DNA from: Vulcanimicrobiota bacterium
GTDB lineage: Bacteria; Vulcanimicrobiota; Vulcanimicrobiia; Vulcanimicrobiales; Vulcanimicrobiaceae
Length of the DNA: 8,042 bases
Direction: 5' to 3'
Assembly: GCA_013043945.1 (NCBI GenBank)
Contig: JABEUW010000107.1
Span: 1 to 8,042 of the forward strand
The position numbers were made by a program, and so were the translations under genes. The first letter of the stretch is position 1, and each line of letters begins with the position of its first letter. The notes under the pieces were generated by a model that did no database searches, was not told where the DNA came from, and worked only from the letters and a program-made list of their open reading frames with translations. Positions 1-5,968 of this stretch are shown piece after piece.

Positions 1-402
1 CTGCTGATCGTGCTCTACATGATCTCGCAGTACGTGAGCTTGCGGTTCACGACGATGCCGGCGACCGATCCGCAGCAGGCGAACACCAACAAGATCATGC
101 AGATCATCTCGCCGCTGATGATCGGCTTCTTCGGATTCCGCGCGCAGTGGCCGTCGGCGATGGTGCTCTACTGGCTTTCGTATAACGTGCTGACGATGGC
201 GCAGCAATTTTATATGTTGCGGCAGTACCACGAACCGCTCGGTGCGATCGATAGCGACCGCGCGATTACCTCCGACGATAGCGTCGCCGCCGCAGTGCGC
301 GAGATCGACGAACGCGTCGCGAAGAGCTCCAAGAAAAAAGGCGCGGCCGCAATGCCCGCGCTCAATAACGGCTCGGTTAAAAAGAAAGGCGCGAAGCCAT
401 AA
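1..402 (+). CDS. yidC: YidC/Oxa1 membrane insertase, C-terminal part (5' end outside window)
   Basis: This is the last 133 codons of a YidC/Oxa1-family insertase, which folds and inserts proteins into the cytoplasmic membrane alone or with SecYEG. The frame is open from base 1, so the gene begins upstream. Visible are a hydrophobic segment at the start (LLIVLYMISQYVSL), then a cytoplasmic or periplasmic loop with PQQANTNKIMQIISPLMIGFF. The motif GFRAQWPSAMVLYWLSYNVLTMAQQ follows over about residues 44-68 of the fragment and matches the last membrane helices of the family. The tail after about residue 95 is hydrophilic and lysine-rich (KSSKKKG, VKKKGAKP), as in YidC proteins whose basic C-terminus contacts the ribosome. 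Its stop codon TAA overlaps the jag start by one base, so the two are probably translationally coupled. The yidC-jag-mnmE-mnmG-rsmG order supports the assignment. Confidence 0.93.
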   Translation: MLIVLYMISQYVSLRFTTMPATDPQQANTNKIMQIISPLMIGFFGFRAQWPSAMVLYWLSYNVLTMAQQFYMLRQYHEPLGAIDSDRAITSDDSVAAAVREIDERVAKSSKKKGAAAMPALNNGSVKKKGAKP

Positions 403-1016
403 TGCTCTACGAAGACGATTACGAGTTTGAAGAACAGCCGGCGCACATTCGCGACCGCGCGATTCCCGGCAGTGGCGGCGGCGGCCGCGGCGGTGGGCGC
501 CGGCCCTTTCGCGGCGGTGGGCGCCCGCGCTCGAATGGACCCTCGGGGAAGGCGCAGCCCGTTCCTGAAGATGCAAAACCGGCGCACGCACTGCTCACCG
601 AGATGCTCGCGAAGATGGGCGTCGGTGCCGCGGATATTTCGTATATTCCGCGACAGGAGGGCGAGTATTTCGAAGTCAACGGCCCCGACCTCGCGATGTT
701 AATCGGTCGTCACGGCAACACGCTCGAGGCGATCAATTTGGTCTTCAACAACATCATCAATGCGGGAAACCGCGGCAATCGTCGCTATTTCACGATCGAC
801 GCCGAGGGCTACCGCGCCCGTCGTGCCGAGCGTTTGAAAGAGATCGCGCTCGACGCCGTCGAGGAAGTCGTCCGTAGCGGCAAACCGAGCAAACTCGAAC
901 CGATGCTGCCCTCGGAGCGTAAGATCGTGCACATGACGATCTCCGAGGACGCGCGTATTCGCACCGAATCTGAAGGCGCGGAGCCCGAGCGCTGCGTCGT
1001 CGTTTTCCCGGCCTGA
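402..1016 (+). CDS. jag: Jag/KhpB-type KH-R3H RNA-binding protein with RGG-like N-terminus
   Basis: A 204-aa single-stranded nucleic-acid-binding protein of the Jag (KhpB/SpoIIIJ-associated) family, which acts with YidC and in some Gram-positives binds many RNAs. A KH domain spans about residues 60-135 and has its GxxG loop as G102-R-H-G105. An R3H domain spans about 140-204, with PMLPSERKIVH (R173, H177) and the family-typical end TESEGAEPERCVVVFPA. The first 55 residues are not the usual Jag_N domain. They are an acidic patch (DDYEFEEQ) followed by a low-complexity Gly/Arg stretch with RGG-like repeats at about residues 24-45, probably disordered. The start is the ATG in TAATG, overlapping the yidC stop, with a weak purine-rich AAAGAAAGG upstream. 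The domain calls are firm; the RNA targets are unknown. Confidence 0.93.
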   Translation: MLYEDDYEFEEQPAHIRDRAIPGSGGGGRGGGRRPFRGGGRPRSNGPSGKAQPVPEDAKPAHALLTEMLAKMGVGAADISYIPRQEGEYFEVNGPDLAMLIGRHGNTLEAINLVFNNIINAGNRGNRRYFTIDAEGYRARRAERLKEIALDAVEEVVRSGKPSKLEPMLPSERKIVHMTISEDARIRTESEGAEPERCVVVFPA

Positions 1017-1052
1017 TCTCTGCATAGCGCTTCGTTGGAGAAGCACGCTGCC

Positions 1053-2789
1053 ATGAAGCGCTACGCAACGGCCCGGATCGAGCATCTCCAAATCGCGATT
1101 CCCGCCGGGGGCGAAGATGCGGCGCGTGTCTTTTACGGCACGCTGCTCGCATTGCGCGAGCTGCCCAAGCCGGCGGAGCTCGCCGCTCGCGGCGGGCTCT
1201 GGTTCCGCAGCGGTTCGATCGCGCTGCATCTCGGCATCGACCCCGATTTTCACCCCGCCGGAAAAGCGCACGTTGCATTTGCGTGCAGCGAGTACGCGAG
1301 CGTTCTCGCGCGCCTCGCCGCTGCGGGGGTTGCGGTTGCGAACGACGCGCTTCCCTTCGAGGGGCGGGCGCACTGCTACGTCGCCGATCCCTTCGGCAAC
1401 CGCATCGAACTCATCGACGACGCGCCGAGCGCTGCGAGCGAGGAAGCGAATGCGGAGCCGACGATCGTTGCCGTGGCGACGCCGCCGGGGCAGGGAGCGA
1501 TCTCCGTGGTGCGCGTGAGCGGCTCGCGCGCGCGATCGATCGCGGCGCGACTCACCGGCGCCTCAGCGCTCGCGCCGCGCCATGCAACGCGCGTCGCGCT
1601 CGTCGACGAAGCGGGGCGCGCGCTCGACGATGCGCTCGCACTCTCGTTTCCGGCGCCGCATTCGGCGACCGGCGAAGATGTCGTCGAGTTTCACCTGCAC
1701 GGTGCACCGGTGCTCGCGCGCGAGGTCGTGCGCGCGGCGATCGCCTGCGGAGCGCGCCAAGCGGCTCCCGGCGAGTTTACGCGACGCGCGTTTCTCGCGG
1801 GCAAACTCGATCTCGACGGCGTCGGCGCGATCGCCGACCTCATCGCCGCAGAGAGCGCCTCGGCGGCACGCGCGGCGCTCGCAAATCTCGGCGGCGCTCT
1901 GCGCGCGCGGGTCGCGGAGATGCGCTCGAGGCTGCGCGAACCGCTCGAACGGCTCGCCGCATCGATCGATTTTCCCGATGAAGTCGAGGAGCCGGCGCGC
2001 GCGCCGCTCGCCGATACGGTTGGCGAACTCGAGGGCGAGCTCGCGCGGTTGCAACGCGACGGCGAGGTCGGCCGATTGCTGCGCGAGGGCGTGAGCCTGG
2101 CAATCGTCGGCCCACCGAACGCCGGGAAATCGTCGTTACTCAATACGTTGCTCGGTGAAGAGCGAGCGATCGTCTCGGATATTCCCGGCACGACGCGCGA
2201 CAGTATCGAGGAGCGCTTCTTCATCGACGGCGTCGCCGTGCGGGCGATCGATACCGCCGGTATTCGCGCGCACGCCGATAAGCTCGAAGCGATGGGCATC
2301 GAACGCTCGCAGCGCGCCTTCGAGAGCGCGCGGATTTTGCTGCTGGTCCTCGATGCCTCGCTTCCGCTCTCGACGCAGGGCGAGGAGCTGCTCGCGCGTA
2401 GTGAAGGGCGCACGCGGATCGTCTTTTTCAACAAGGCCGATCTCGGCACGTCTGCGGTGCGGCCGGTATCGGGGCTCTCGATCTGCGGCAGCGTTCGCTG
2501 GCCGCAGACGTTGCGCGAGCTGCGAGCGGCGATCGCGCAGGCCGGCTGGGGAACGGAGCACCCGGATCTCGAGCGGGCGCATCTCGCGTTTGGCGAGCAG
2601 TTCGATGCCGTTGCGCGGGCGCTGGAGGCGCTCCGTTCGGCGCGCGCGGCGCTCGCCGCCGACGAAGCGCTCGATCTCGTTGGGAACGATCTGCGATTGG
2701 TCGATGCCGCGCTCGCCCATCTCTCGCCGGAAGCGGCGAGCGAGGAGATGCTCGCGGGCATCTTCGCACGCTTCTGTATCGGGAAGTAA
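1053..2789 (+). CDS. mnmE: VOC (glyoxalase-fold) domain fused to tRNA-modification GTPase MnmE
   Basis: A 578-aa protein in one uninterrupted frame. Residues 1-122 form a complete VOC-family domain: it opens with IEHLQIAIPAGGEDAARVFYG and ends with the typical YVADPFGNRIEL. H11, H59 or H73, and E119 are possible metal ligands. A short Ala/Ser/Glu linker (about 123-136) leads to MnmE (about 137-578, close to the usual 450 aa). The MnmE part starts at TIVAVATPPGQGAISVVRVSG and has the folate-domain motif GEFTRRAFLAGKLDL (240-254). Its G domain has GPPNAGKS (353-360), DIPGTTRD, DTAG (400-403), catalytic-type E412, NKAD (460-463) and the C-terminal FCIGK with C575. MnmE with MnmG installs the cmnm5 or nm5 group on U34 of certain tRNAs. 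The ATG at 1053 follows GGAG (1037-1040). A TTG at 1035 would add six residues, but it overlaps that Shine-Dalgarno. The role of the VOC domain is unknown. Confidence 0.92.
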   Translation: MKRYATARIEHLQIAIPAGGEDAARVFYGTLLALRELPKPAELAARGGLWFRSGSIALHLGIDPDFHPAGKAHVAFACSEYASVLARLAAAGVAVANDALPFEGRAHCYVADPFGNRIELIDDAPSAASEEANAEPTIVAVATPPGQGAISVVRVSGSRARSIAARLTGASALAPRHATRVALVDEAGRALDDALALSFPAPHSATGEDVVEFHLHGAPVLAREVVRAAIACGARQAAPGEFTRRAFLAGKLDLDGVGAIADLIAAESASAARAALANLGGALRARVAEMRSRLREPLERLAASIDFPDEVEEPARAPLADTVGELEGELARLQRDGEVGRLLREGVSLAIVGPPNAGKSSLLNTLLGEERAIVSDIPGTTRDSIEERFFIDGVAVRAIDTAGIRAHADKLEAMGIERSQRAFESARILLLVLDASLPLSTQGEELLARSEGRTRIVFFNKADLGTSAVRPVSGLSICGSVRWPQTLRELRAAIAQAGWGTEHPDLERAHLAFGEQFDAVARALEALRSARAALAADEALDLVGNDLRLVDAALAHLSPEAASEEMLAGIFARFCIGK

Positions 2790-2791
2790 CG

Positions 2792-4663
2792 ATGGAAGCG
2801 ATGCATTCCGACGACGCGGGGGTTATCGTCGTCGGCGGAGGGCACGCCGGGGTCGAGGCGGCGCACGCCGCGGCAAAGATGGGCGTGCCGACGCTCTTGC
2901 TTACCGGCGACCCATCGCGCATCTGCACGTTGCCCTGCAATCCGTCGATCGGCGGGAGTGCGAAGGGGCAATTGGTGCGCGAGATCGACGCACTCGGCGG
3001 AGCGATGGGCGTGCTTGCCGATGCGTGCAGTCTGCACGCGCGCTTTCTCAACGAAAGCAAAGGCCCCGCGGTGCGCGCGCTGCGACAGCTCATGGATAAG
3101 CCGTCGTACAATCGCATGGCGCTGCGATTGTTGCAAACGTTGCCTGCGTTGCGTATCGAAGCGGCGATGGTCGAGGAGCTCATCGTTTCCGCGGGCGAAG
3201 TGCGCGGCGTTCGCTGCGCCGACGGACGCTCGTTTTACGCGCGTCGCGTCGTGTTGGCAACGGGTACGTTTTTAGGCGGGAAACTCTTTCGCGGTGAAGA
3301 GGTGCAGCCGGGCGGGCGGCACGCCGAAGCGCCGGCGATCGGGCTCTCGCACGCCTTGCGTGCACTCGGCTTTTCGATGCAACGCCTCAAGACGGGAACG
3401 CCGCCGCGCGTCGATCGCAGCAGCGTGGAGTACGGCGCGATGCGCGTGCAGGAACCGAGTGCGACGCCGTTGTTGTTTTCGCGACGGAGCGAAGCGCGTT
3501 TCGCCGGCGAGCAATTACCGTGTTATCTCATCGATACGAACGAACGGACGCACGCGTTGGTGCGCGAAAATCTCCATCGCTCGCCGCTCTACGGGCTCGA
3601 TCTCATTCGCGGAATCGGTCCGCGTTATTGCCCCTCGATCGAAGACAAAGTCATCAAGTTCGCACACAATCCGACGCACCAACTCTTCATCGAGCCCGAG
3701 GGTTGGGATGAGCCGACGCTCTACGTCGGCGGCTTTTCAACCTCGCTTCCCGCCGACGTACAACTCGCGATGTTGCAGACGCTGCCGGGCATGGAGCGCT
3801 GCGAGATGCTGCGCGCGGGATATGCCGTCGAATATGATATGGTCGCGCCGACCGAGTTGGATGACACGCTGCAAACGCACCGCATCGCCGGGCTCTACCA
3901 CTGCGGGCAACTCAACGGCACCTCGGGCTATGAGGAGGCCGCCGCGCAGGGGCTCGTCGCGGGTGCGAACGCCGCGCTCGCCGCGCGTGGGCGCGACCCG
4001 CTGCGCATCGCTCGTTCGGAGGGCTATATCGGGGTGCTCGTCGACGATCTGGTCGGCAAGGGCGTCGACGAGCCCTACCGGATGCTCACCTCGCGCGCCG
4101 AGCATCGGGTCTTGCTCCGGCACGATAACGCCGACCGGCGCCTCACGCCGCACGGACGCGATATTGGACTGGTCGACGACAGTCAATGGATGGTTTTTAC
4201 AGAGGAGATTGCGCTTCTCGATCGTGCGGTGAGCGATGCGGAGCGCCTGCGCCTGCCCGTCCGCGAGATCGGCAGCGAGCGTTTTCAAGCGCCGCCGACG
4301 CTCGCGGAGGCATTGCGCCGTCCGCAGGTGCGAGTCGCGGAGCTGCGCCCCTGGCTTCCCGAGGAGCTCTCCGCCGATCTCGCCGAGCGGATCGAAATCG
4401 AAGTGAAGATCGAGGGATATGTGAAGCGCGAAGAGCAGGCAATCGTCCAGGCGGCTCGCCGCGAGCGACTCGTTATCCCCGCGGATTTCGCCTATGAGGG
4501 GATAAGCGCGCTCTCGAGCGAGGCACGAGAGAAGCTCGCACGGCAGCGGCCGCGCACGCTGGGGGCGGCGGGGCGGATCCCCGGTGTTGCACCGACGGAC
4601 GTCGCGATTCTCTCGCTGCACCTGCAGCGCCCCGAGCATGGCTCAGCCGCGGTGACGAGATGA
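2792..4663 (+). CDS. mnmG: tRNA uridine-5-carboxymethylaminomethyl modification enzyme MnmG (GidA)
   Basis: A 623-aa FAD-dependent partner of MnmE. Together they modify the wobble uridine of tRNAs reading NNA/NNG codons, using methylene-tetrahydrofolate and FAD in the cytoplasm. The FAD-binding dinucleotide motif is VIVVGGGHAGVEAA (about 11-24). The redox cysteines of the family appear as C49 in CNPSIGGSAKG and C280 in RYCPSIEDK. Further signatures are LATGTFLGG (155-163), KTGTPPR (200-206), GQLNGTSGYEEAAAQG (372-387), LTSRAEHRVLLRHDNAD, and a C-terminal MnmE-binding region with EGYVKREEQ and RPRTLGAAGRIPGVAPTD. The length is normal. The start at 2792 lies 2 bp after the mnmE stop, with GGGAAG (2781-2786) as ribosome binding site. 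A second in-frame ATG at 2801 is less well spaced. Its last bases overlap rsmG (ATGA), so coupled translation is likely. Confidence 0.97.
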   Translation: MEAMHSDDAGVIVVGGGHAGVEAAHAAAKMGVPTLLLTGDPSRICTLPCNPSIGGSAKGQLVREIDALGGAMGVLADACSLHARFLNESKGPAVRALRQLMDKPSYNRMALRLLQTLPALRIEAAMVEELIVSAGEVRGVRCADGRSFYARRVVLATGTFLGGKLFRGEEVQPGGRHAEAPAIGLSHALRALGFSMQRLKTGTPPRVDRSSVEYGAMRVQEPSATPLLFSRRSEARFAGEQLPCYLIDTNERTHALVRENLHRSPLYGLDLIRGIGPRYCPSIEDKVIKFAHNPTHQLFIEPEGWDEPTLYVGGFSTSLPADVQLAMLQTLPGMERCEMLRAGYAVEYDMVAPTELDDTLQTHRIAGLYHCGQLNGTSGYEEAAAQGLVAGANAALAARGRDPLRIARSEGYIGVLVDDLVGKGVDEPYRMLTSRAEHRVLLRHDNADRRLTPHGRDIGLVDDSQWMVFTEEIALLDRAVSDAERLRLPVREIGSERFQAPPTLAEALRRPQVRVAELRPWLPEELSADLAERIEIEVKIEGYVKREEQAIVQAARRERLVIPADFAYEGISALSSEAREKLARQRPRTLGAAGRIPGVAPTDVAILSLHLQRPEHGSAAVTR

Positions 4664-5337
4664 GCGAGCGCGAAGAACTCGACGGCCTGCTCGCCGCGGC
4701 CGGCGTCGCCGAAGCGTATCGGGAGCGTCTGAGTGCGTTCGGTGCCTCGTTGCTCGAGGCGAATCGGCGCTTCAATCTCACCGGCGCGAAGAGCCCGGCC
4801 GCGCTCGCGCCGCATATCCTCGACGCGCTGACGCTGCTGCCGGAGATCGAGGGGCGAACGCTCGACGTCGGCTCCGGCGGTGGTTTTCCGGGAATTCCAC
4901 TGCTGCTCGCTGGGGCGACGGTCGATTTTCTGGAGTCGAACGCCAAAAAATGCGGCTTCCTCCGCGAGCAGATCGCCGCGTTTGGCCTTGAGGCCGAGGT
5001 CTATTGCGGGCGCGCCGAGGTACTCGGCCGGGATACGAACCTGCGCGAGCGGTACGACCGGGCGGTGGCACGCGCGCTCTCCTCGGCGACGACGGTCGCG
5101 GAGTATCTCATCCCGTTCCTACGCGTCGGCGGCGTCGCGCTGATGCCTCGGGGGCGCGCCGAGGAGGGCGAGGAGGCGGCGATCGCCGACGCCTCGCTCG
5201 TGCTTGGTGCCGAACCGCTCGAGGATATCCGCCTCGAGGGCGATCGCCGGATCGTGCGTCTGATCAAGCGAAAACCAACGTCGGATCGCTTCCCGCGCAG
5301 AACCGGGATCCCGACGAGCAAGCCTCTCTGTCGCTAG
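4660..5337 (+). CDS. rsmG: 16S rRNA (guanine527-N7)-methyltransferase RsmG (GidB)
   Basis: A 225-aa SAM-dependent methyltransferase. The RsmG family methylates N7 of G527 in the 530 loop of 16S rRNA, and its loss gives low-level streptomycin resistance in several bacteria. Seen here are NRRFNLTGAKS and the HILDAL segment (52-57). The SAM-binding motif I is LDVGSGGGFPGIPLLLAG (68-85), followed by an acidic strand end and LESNAKKCGFLRE (91-103). Further on are RYDRAVARAL (131-140), FLRVGGVALMPRG (153-165), and the family C-terminus FPRRTGIPTSKPL. Start ATG 4660 overlaps the mnmG stop by four bases. It is the last gene of the packed run; the next gene lies 631 bp downstream, past the repeat cluster. 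Confidence 0.96.
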   Translation: MSEREELDGLLAAAGVAEAYRERLSAFGASLLEANRRFNLTGAKSPAALAPHILDALTLLPEIEGRTLDVGSGGGFPGIPLLLAGATVDFLESNAKKCGFLREQIAAFGLEAEVYCGRAEVLGRDTNLRERYDRAVARALSSATTVAEYLIPFLRVGGVALMPRGRAEEGEEAAIADASLVLGAEPLEDIRLEGDRRIVRLIKRKPTSDRFPRRTGIPTSKPLCR

Positions 5338-5349
5338 TGCCGCGCTTCG

Positions 5350-5366
5350 TGTCACGCCGAGTAGGC
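5350..5366 (+). repeat. Hairpin repeat, copy 1 (truncated)
   Basis: Only the left end of the element is present, TGTCACGCCGAGTAGGC. It breaks off inside the hairpin stem and is followed after three bases by the complete copy 2. This looks like a partial deletion of a tandem pair. Confidence 0.75.
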
Positions 5367-5369
5367 AGT

Positions 5370-5415
5370 TGTCACGCCGAGTAGGCTGCGAAGCAGCCGT
5401 ATCGAGGCGCCACCC
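5370..5415 (+). repeat. Hairpin repeat, copy 2 (full, 46 bp)
   Basis: A full element: left end TGTCACGCCGAGTA, then the perfect 6-bp stem GGCTGC-GAA-GCAGCC, then GTATCGAGG and the right end CGCCACCC. It is identical over its whole length to copy 3. Confidence 0.9.
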
Positions 5416-5519
5416 GGCCGCGCCATCACCGCTCGCGCTGCCCCCTCCTCGCTAGACGCTCGCGGCTCGGACAAGCAATGTCAGGGTCCTCGCCGCTCGC
5501 TTAAGCGCTCGTCGGGGCA

Positions 5520-5545
5520 CCGCGCCGGCGCCGGCGCCGGCGCGG
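5520..5545. repeat. 26-bp perfect palindrome built from GCCGGC units
   Basis: The segment is its own reverse complement over all 26 bases. It is made of alternating CCGG/GGCC-type steps, CCGCG followed by repeated CCGGCG and ending GCGCGG. It lies 15 bp before the first parS-like site. It could extrude as a cruciform, arise by slippage of a GCCGGC unit, or bind a dimeric protein; nothing in the sequence decides between these. Confidence 0.8.
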
Positions 5546-5560
5546 CCTCGGTACGGCGCG

Positions 5561-5576
5561 TGTTTCACGAGAAACG
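5561..5576. promoter_or_regulatory. parS-like site 1 (TGTTTCACGAGAAACG)
   Basis: Differs from the bacterial parS consensus TGTTTCACGTGAAACA (the ParB/Spo0J binding site) at two of 16 positions: a central T to A, and the outermost A to G. The inverted arms GTTTC and GAAAC are intact. It lies in the repeat region about 1.8 kb upstream of the perfect parS at 7352. ParB binding is an inference. Confidence 0.5.
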
Positions 5577-5604
5577 CTCCTCCCTCTGGCGCGCCACCCC
5601 CGAG

Positions 5605-5650
5605 TGTCACGCCGAGTAGGCTGCGAAGCAGCCGTATCGAGGCGCCACCC
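5605..5650 (+). repeat. Hairpin repeat, copy 3 (full, 46 bp)
   Basis: The same 46 bp as copy 2, including stem GGCTGC-GAA-GCAGCC. It begins a run of three elements spaced about 50 bp apart, joined by CTAG or CGAG linkers. Confidence 0.9.
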
Positions 5651-5654
5651 CTAG

Positions 5655-5698
5655 TGTCACGCCGAGTAGCCGCGAAGCGGCGTATCGAGGCGCCGCCC
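5655..5698 (+). repeat. Hairpin repeat, copy 4 (variant stem, 44 bp)
   Basis: Flanks match copies 2 and 3 (TGTCACGCCGAGTA on the left, GTATCGAGGCGCC on the right). The stem differs: GCCGC-GAA-GCGGC, five base pairs and still perfect. Both arms change together, so pairing is kept. Confidence 0.88.
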
Positions 5699-5703
5699 CC
5701 GAG

Positions 5704-5742
5704 TGTCACGCCGAGTAGGCTGCGAAGCAGCCGTATCAGGCG
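5704..5742 (+). repeat. Hairpin repeat, copy 5 (right end decayed)
   Basis: Stem and left end are as in copies 2 and 3. One G is missing in the right flank (TATCAGGCG instead of TATCGAGGCG), and the terminal CCACCC is absent. It faces the inverted copy 6 across 27-32 bp. Confidence 0.85.
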
Positions 5743-5761
5743 TGCGGCCCTCGCTGGGGGA

Positions 5762-5803
5762 CCGCCCTCGATACGGCTGCTTCGCAGCCTACTCGGGCTG
5801 ACA
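5762..5803 (-). repeat. Hairpin repeat, copy 6 (inverted, variant left end)
   Basis: Read on the minus strand it is the same element, with left end TGTCAGCCCGAGTA in place of TGTCACGCCGAGTA. The hairpin core is unchanged. Its left end is shared with, and runs into, the 21-bp tandem array that follows. Confidence 0.88.
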
Positions 5804-5887
5804 AGGTGGCGACTCGGGCTGACAAGGTGGCGACTCGGGCTGACAAGGTGGCGACTCGGGCTGACAAGGTGGCGACTCGGGCTGACA
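5791..5887. repeat. 21-bp tandem repeat, four full units plus 13 bp
   Basis: Exact units start at 5791, 5812, 5833 and 5854, with a 13-bp partial unit at 5875. Each unit is ACTCGGGCTGACA followed by AGGTGGCG. On the minus strand this reads as the left end of the hairpin element (TGTCAGCCCGAGT) joined to a right-end-like CGCCACCT, with the hairpin core missing. Although 21 bp is a multiple of three, no real gene uses it. Confidence 0.93.
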
Positions 5888-5902
5888 GCGGTCGTGCGAT
5901 CG

Positions 5903-5918
5903 TGTTTCACGAGAAACA
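5903..5918. promoter_or_regulatory. parS-like site 2 (TGTTTCACGAGAAACA)
   Basis: Matches the parS consensus TGTTTCACGTGAAACA at 15 of 16 positions. The one difference, T to A in the centre, is the same as in site 1. It lies just after the tandem array and 66 bp upstream of the cca start codon, so ParB bound here could also influence cca transcription. Binding is inferred. Confidence 0.55.
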
Positions 5919-5955
5919 ATCTGGCTCAAAGGTGCGCCGGGTCGCTCTGACAGAG

Positions 5956-5961
5956 TAGAAT
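5956..5961 (+). promoter_or_regulatory. Possible -10 box for a leaderless cca transcript
   Basis: TAGAAT resembles the -10 consensus TATAAT and ends 7 bp before the cca ATG, which would place the transcription start at or next to the start codon. No Shine-Dalgarno is seen in front of that ATG (AATAAAAGCG). No good -35 hexamer is visible at the usual distance, so this is tentative. Confidence 0.35.
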
Positions 5962-5968
5962 AAAAGCG

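Larger units (their letters stand above)
5338..5968. other. 631-bp intergenic repeat region between rsmG and cca
   Basis: No convincing gene is seen here. Open frames on both strands consist mostly of translated repeats. The region holds a family of 44-46 bp hairpin elements, a 21-bp tandem array, a 26-bp palindrome and two parS-like sites, each listed separately. Positions 5416-5519 are GC-rich with no clear assignment; they contain a short palindrome CGCTTAAGCG (5498-5507). No T-tract terminator was found after rsmG, although the hairpins could slow or end transcription. Confidence 0.8.

Noticed and set aside
1035..1052. TTG at 1035 as the mnmE start
   Set aside because: It overlaps the GGAG that serves the ATG at 1053, has no clear ribosome binding site of its own, and the added residues are outside the VOC domain.
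1450..1520. Separate mnmE gene starting near the VOC-MnmE junction
   Set aside because: The ATG at 1450 is out of frame, and the first in-frame GTG would remove the conserved TIVA start of MnmE.
1691..3136. Long minus-strand open frame (481 codons) across mnmE and mnmG
   Set aside because: It is antisense to two strongly conserved genes, shows no recognisable motifs and is Arg/Ala/Ser-rich, as expected for a shadow frame in GC-rich DNA.
5370..5415. Rho-independent terminator for rsmG
   Set aside because: The hairpin is good but is followed by GTATCGAGG rather than a T-run, so it does not fit an intrinsic terminator.
5350..5803. Repeated units with regular spacing as a CRISPR array
   Set aside because: The units are joined by only 3-4 bp linkers or by long unrelated DNA, one is inverted, and there are no uniform unique spacers or cas genes.
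5452..5950. Open frames on both strands through the repeat region
   Set aside because: Their proteins are translated repeats (for example SPSRHLV and LGLTRWR periods of seven residues). They exist because the unit is 21 bp, and they have no plausible domain.
5338..5968. Replication origin (oriC) in the intergenic region
   Set aside because: No DnaA boxes resembling TTATCCACA and no AT-rich unwinding stretch were seen; the region is GC-rich throughout.
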